Shown here one piece after another: positions 5,481 through 8,132 of a DNA stretch of 8,132 bases; within the stretch, counting starts at the first letter, position 1; every line of letters starts with the position of its first letter. Origin of the DNA: CAYLZN01 sp964387935 (GTDB lineage Bacteria; Acidobacteriota; Vicinamibacteria; Vicinamibacterales; JAFNAJ01); NCBI GenBank assembly GCA_964387935.1, contig CAYLZN010000267.1, forward strand, positions 1 through 8,132. Reading direction: 5' to 3'. The position numbers and the translations under genes are program-made. The notes under the pieces were generated by a model. It was not told the origin of the DNA. It ran no database searches and saw only the letters and a list, made by a program, of their open reading frames with translations.

Positions 5481-5981
5481 ATGACCCGATTCGGCCGTGC
5501 CGGTCTGTGGATTTGTGTGTTGGGCGTCGCCGGTTGCGCGCAGCAGCCCCCGCCGTCCCCTGCCGAGCCACCGGACCCTCGCCCGGCGGCTGAAGCGGCG
5601 ATCGGCGCGGCCGTGAAGGACTGGCTGGCCGCGGCGCAGGCGAAAGACGTCGACAGGTTCGTCTCCTACTACGCCGACGATGCGGTGCTGCTGATGGAGG
5701 GGATGCCGGACGTCAGCGGCAAGGCGGCCCTGCGCGAAGCGGTGACCGGCATGATGCAGGATCCGAACTTCGCGCTGTCGTTCACCGCCGACACCATCGA
5801 GGTCGCGCGGTCCGGCGACCTCGCCTTCGAGCACGGCAGCTACACGATGACGATGAGCGACTCGCAGAAGAGGCCCGCAACGCAGAAGGGGCACTACATC
5901 GTCGTGTGGCAGAAGCAGGCTGACGGTGCGTGGAAGGTCGTGCGGGACGGCGCGACGATCAGCGCAAGCGCGCACGTTGCC
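5481..5981 (+). CDS. SnoaL/NTF2-like (DUF4440-type) lipoprotein, 3' end in scaffold gap
   Basis: 167 codons are visible before the Ns. The ATG has a strong AAGGAG ribosome site 7 bases upstream. Residues 1-19 form a lipoprotein signal peptide with lipobox VAGC (C19 would be lipidated), followed by a proline-rich tether (QQPPPSPAEPPDPRP). The remainder is a cone-shaped NTF2-like domain: an initial helix AAVKDWLAAAQAKDVDRFVSYYADDAVLL (seen as AAVKDWLAAAQAKDVDRF then VSYYADDAVLL), a GKAALREAV helix, and strands ending GHYIVVWQKQADGAWKVVRDGATI. Such proteins may be small enzymes or ligand-binding proteins; no reaction can be assigned. The last conserved strand is present, so only a short tail is probably missing. 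A longer open frame from 5328 lacks a signal and is not used. Confidence 0.82.
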
Positions 5982-5991
5982 NNNNNNNNNN
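5982..5991. other. Scaffold gap of 10 Ns
   Basis: Ten undetermined bases join two contigs; a run of exactly 10 may be a placeholder and not a measured length. The lipoprotein gene on the left and the HD-domain remnant on the right both run into it, so gene ends, and possibly whole genes, may be missing here. Confidence 0.97.
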
Positions 5992-6386
5992 CCGGCGGCG
6001 CCCGCGGTGCAATAGGCAGCGTGGTGCCAGTCCGGACCCAGTCGGCCACGATGGCGCGGGCGTTGTGCACCTTGTCCGCCACCGAGACGAGAAGGGCTCG
6101 CGTCACGGGCGCTTGGGGTCGATGTCGGCGTCGGAGCACTCCGCCACGACGTCCGCGACTGTGTCTCCGAACAAGTGCCGGAGACGGTCGAGCGTGGGCT
6201 TGCCGACCTGATCCTCGACCGCGCCGTGCGGGAGCGCGGCCATCGCCGCGTCTTCGTCGCCGCCGGCATCGATGACGATCGACGCGACGCCGAGGAGGTG
6301 CGAGACATAGGGGTGCATGGCTGCCCCGCGTGGAGGTCTGCCGCGAAGCTCGAGGCGGCGGAGAATCGGGCGCCGAGTCAGCTCAT
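5992..6386 (-). pseudogene. Decayed HD-domain phosphohydrolase (RelA/SpoT-like HD) pseudogene
   Basis: Pieces of one HD-domain protein lie in order in different minus-strand frames. An ATG at 6386 with an AGGGG ribosome site reads MS then a stop. Another piece, GARFSAASSFAADLHAGQP (about 6371-6315), carries the conserved N-terminal helix. From 6318 a different frame reads HPYVSHLLGVASIVIDAGGD, then AAMAALPHGAVEDQVGKPTL, to SDADIDPKRP and a stop at 6103. A third frame reads VTRALLVSVADKVHNARAIV towards the gap. Normal relatives have HDAVEDQGG where this has HGAVEDQVG, so the metal-binding aspartate of the HD doublet is lost. The RKGT-type segment before PYVSHLL and about 20 residues before LLVSVADK are also missing. 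Several lesions plus active-site loss argue for true decay and against a single sequencing error. It lies 45 bases downstream of the ParA gene on the same strand. Confidence 0.82.
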
Positions 6387-6431
6387 CGTTGCCCCTGGAT
6401 CAGCCACGGCTTGCGCTGTCGTGCGGACGTG

Positions 6432-7325
6432 TCAAGCGAACAGCTGGCCTGGAGCAGGGTGTCCGAGCCGACGGAATCTGCCTTCGATTTCTTGGCAGAG
6501 TCCCAGGTACAGGCGGGCAAGCGGGCGCGAGTACTTCGACACGAAGCTGGCATGTGGCCCGACGCTTTCGACAGCACTTGCAATCGCAGCCGCATTGGGA
6601 ATCACGGCCTCAAAGGCCTCAGGCACTCCACCCAGGTGCCCGGCGCGCTTGTGGACAAGGGAGATGATGTGTCGATGACGTTCGACCTGTGTACGGAAGA
6701 GTGTCCACAGCGTCCCCAGCGGCGGGCACTTCATGCCCTTCTTGGCGAGCCTCTCCTGTAGCCGAAGTACCCCACGCACGGACAGATGATCTGGGACCGA
6801 TGGAACGATGTAGCCATCGCACAGCCGCAGCACGAAGCGTACGTGGTGGGTCAGGCTCGGGGGACAGTCGATGATGACGTGGTCGAAATGGCTCTTCAAC
6901 CACCGCTGAAAAAGGCGGCGATGGCGATCCCAGGCAGCGTCGAACTCCTCTCCCGTCGCGTACCCACGCCGCGCCCTCGCGAGGTTCGTCTGGAACTCGT
7001 CGAGCCGAACCGAAGACGGCAGGACCCAGAGGCGTGACTGCGCTTCAGTGACGTTGGATGCGTGGTTGTGAACGAACCCGTCGAACTGGTCGGCCGAAAA
7101 ATCCAACTCCAACATGTCGCACGACAGGTCGTGCAGGGTAGCCTGGCCTCGCTCAGCCCGCAACAGCCGGGACTCGCCCAGCAGGAGCTCGCTGGCCGTG
7201 CATTGGTGATCCGCGTCTATCACGAGCACGCGTCGTCCGCGGGAGGCGAACGCTTCGGCTACGGCAACCGCGTTTGTCGTCTTCGCGACGCCACCCTTCA
7301 GGTTGATGAACGGGAAGATCGCCAT
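6432..7325 (-). CDS. ParA-family (MinD/ParA) ATPase, orphan
   Basis: A 297-residue P-loop ATPase of the ParA/MinD/Soj type, which forms nucleotide-dependent dimers to position DNA or protein cargo. It has the deviant Walker A KGGVAKTT (residues 10-17, with the signature lysine K10), the switch I-like VLVIDADHQ (33-41) and Walker B HVIIDCPPS (149-157, D153). There is no N-terminal helix-turn-helix, so it is the short form lacking a DNA-binding autorepressor domain. The frame stays open upstream to 7934, but homology begins at ATG 7325, which has an AGAGG ribosome site about 10 bases before it. No ParB, parS-like repeats or replication gene are visible nearby. Such lone ParA proteins occur on plasmids and integrated elements and beside cargo-positioning systems. 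The gene is intact, although its downstream neighbour is decayed. Confidence 0.88.
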   Translation of the reverse strand: MAIFPFINLKGGVAKTTNAVAVAEAFASRGRRVLVIDADHQCTASELLLGESRLLRAERGQATLHDLSCDMLELDFSADQFDGFVHNHASNVTEAQSRLWVLPSSVRLDEFQTNLARARRGYATGEEFDAAWDRHRRLFQRWLKSHFDHVIIDCPPSLTHHVRFVLRLCDGYIVPSVPDHLSVRGVLRLQERLAKKGMKCPPLGTLWTLFRTQVERHRHIISLVHKRAGHLGGVPEAFEAVIPNAAAIASAVESVGPHASFVSKYSRPLARLYLGLCQEIEGRFRRLGHPAPGQLFA

Positions 7326-7758
7326 GGTCTTTGTACCTCTGCAGCCCGTTTCGGCAATCGGCAAGAGGCCTGTGACGCTTGAGCGTGCACCAAGCGCGTT
7401 GTCGGTCAGCGACCGTGACCTAGCGCCACGCCTGCTCGGTCCGCTCAACTGCGTCCAGCGCGGTCCTCTGCTAATCGAGCAGTTCCTCGGGCGTCGAGGA
7501 CAGATCCCAAGGGTTGCAGTGGCAGCTTCGGCTGAGCACCTCTCGACGCGTGGGACCTTCGCGCCCCAGCACGTCTTGAGCGCACACCTCCAGCGACTGA
7601 CGCCGCGAGCGTCGTCGAGGTGCGCCTGTCCACCGATGGCACGCGGGCGGAGGCGCAGGGCGGCGCGACCTCGCGGGACATCCTCGCAACGACTCAGCTC
7701 GCCCCAGGCTTCGTCGGCCATCAGGCGAACAGGCTCGAGCAGGGCCCCCCGACAACGA
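7326..7758. other. About 430 bp without a convincing gene, between hepT-like gene and parA-like gene
   Basis: All frames on both strands give low-complexity Arg/Ala/Pro-rich translations or mix frames. On the minus strand, MADEAWGELSRCEDVPRG (from 7721) in one frame and SLEVCAQDVLGREGPTRREV (from about 7595), ending in PEELLD at 7471, in another look protein-like but match nothing I know; they may be remnants of one shifted gene. A GGTC-rich inverted repeat lies at 7403-7420. No tRNA, CRISPR or IS ends were seen. Confidence 0.5.
7403..7420. promoter_or_regulatory. Overlapping GGTC/GACC inverted repeats upstream of the ParA gene
   Basis: CGGTC-AGC-GACCG (7403-7415) overlaps GGTCA-N7-TGACC (7404-7420), giving three GGTC-type half-sites in 18 bases, about 80 bases before the ParA start. 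Possible operator; short arms in GC-rich DNA make chance plausible. Confidence 0.25.
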
Positions 7759-8132
7759 CTACAGCCGGTCCCGCAGCGCCGCCAGAAACGCTCGCAGATC
7801 CGCCGGCCCCGACGTGGCTGCCTGGTGCACCCGCGCCAGGTCGAGCCGGTCATAGGTGTGAGCGACGACGTTGCGGAAGCCGGCCGCGCGCACGAGCCGC
7901 CCGGCCAGCGCCGCGTCGAGGACGCCCGCCTCACGCAGACGCAGGAATGCGTCCCCGTAACTCGTTGGCGTGCCGAGCGCGAACCTGAGACAGGCCGCTG
8001 TGGCCAGGTCGATCACGATCTGCGTCGCCTGCCACAAGTGCAGGACGACTGCGTCGGACGCGTCCGACGCCGGCAGCAGGTCGTCAGCAGTCGCGGGCAG
8101 CTTCGCGCGCACCCGCGTGAGATGACGCTCCA
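7759..8132 (-). CDS. hepT: HepT-like ribonuclease toxin (DUF86), N-terminus beyond window
   Basis: The visible 124 codons are open to the right edge (ERHLTRVRAKLPATADDLLP at the start), so the true start lies outside; a GTG at 8112 is possible but would cut off the first conserved helix. The protein is all-helical like HepT/HEPN toxins, with LHLWQATQIVIDLATAACLRF as the central helix and the catalytic RX4HXY motif in RNVVAHTY (bases 7853-7876, R and H both present). HepT pairs with the nucleotidyltransferase MntA, which AMPylates a tyrosine in that motif; the tyrosine is present. No MntA gene follows on the downstream side, so any partner should lie beyond the right edge. Ends LAALRDRL with a TAG stop. 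Non-toxin HEPN proteins of similar form exist. Confidence 0.78.
   Translation of the reverse strand, partial: ERHLTRVRAKLPATADDLLPASDASDAVVLHLWQATQIVIDLATAACLRFALGTPTSYGDAFLRLREAGVLDAALAGRLVRAAGFRNVVAHTYDRLDLARVHQAATSGPADLRAFLAALRDRL

Noticed and set aside
7443..7449. GCTCAAC resembling an integron attC core (RYYYAAC)
   Set aside because: No matching GTTRRRY partner at suitable spacing and no gene-cassette structure; a 7-base degenerate match is expected by chance.
7326..7934. N-terminal extension of the ParA frame by about 200 residues
   Set aside because: The extension overlaps the HepT-like gene in another frame, is low-complexity, and the ParA fold begins at 7325 with a ribosome site.

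Overview
This is a high-GC bacterial window, probably metagenomic because it carries a 10-N scaffold gap at 5982-5991. A secreted sulfatase, an ECF sigma/anti-sigma pair, a PEP-CTERM exoprotein and heptamer-rich intergenic DNA would suit an Acidobacteriota-like organism. That placement is inference, since no marker gene is present.

Layout left of the gap: a minus-strand pair (secreted formylglycine-type sulfatase, 2272-737, then a radical SAM protein with auxiliary cysteines, from 728 off the left edge) is divergent from a plus-strand ECF sigma factor (2376-2855) that overlaps by 4 bases a two-TM, cysteine-free putative anti-sigma factor (2852-3268). The 263-bp spacer at 3269-3531 holds three separate tandem arrays of unrelated 7-bp units. 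Next comes a PolB-type 3'-5' exonuclease (3532-4386), then a PEP-CTERM protein (4576-5250) with a good sigma-54 promoter match, an 18-bp perfect palindrome and a hairpin over its Shine-Dalgarno site. A SnoaL/NTF2-like lipoprotein (5481 onward) runs into the gap.

Right of the gap everything is on the minus strand: a HepT-like toxin fragment (8132-7759), about 430 bp with no convincing gene, an orphan ParA ATPase (7325-6432) and a decayed HD-domain phosphohydrolase pseudogene (about 6386-5992) that has lost its reading frame and its HD doublet. This half looks like an accessory or eroding region. Its linkage to the left half depends on scaffolding across the Ns.

Working hypothesis: the left half serves envelope and extracellular functions (desulfation, surface signalling, exoprotein export and sorting), with alternative sigma factors (ECF and RpoN) in control. 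The least-explained signals are the three-heptamer intergenic block, the sulfatase-radical SAM pair and the PEP-CTERM leader.
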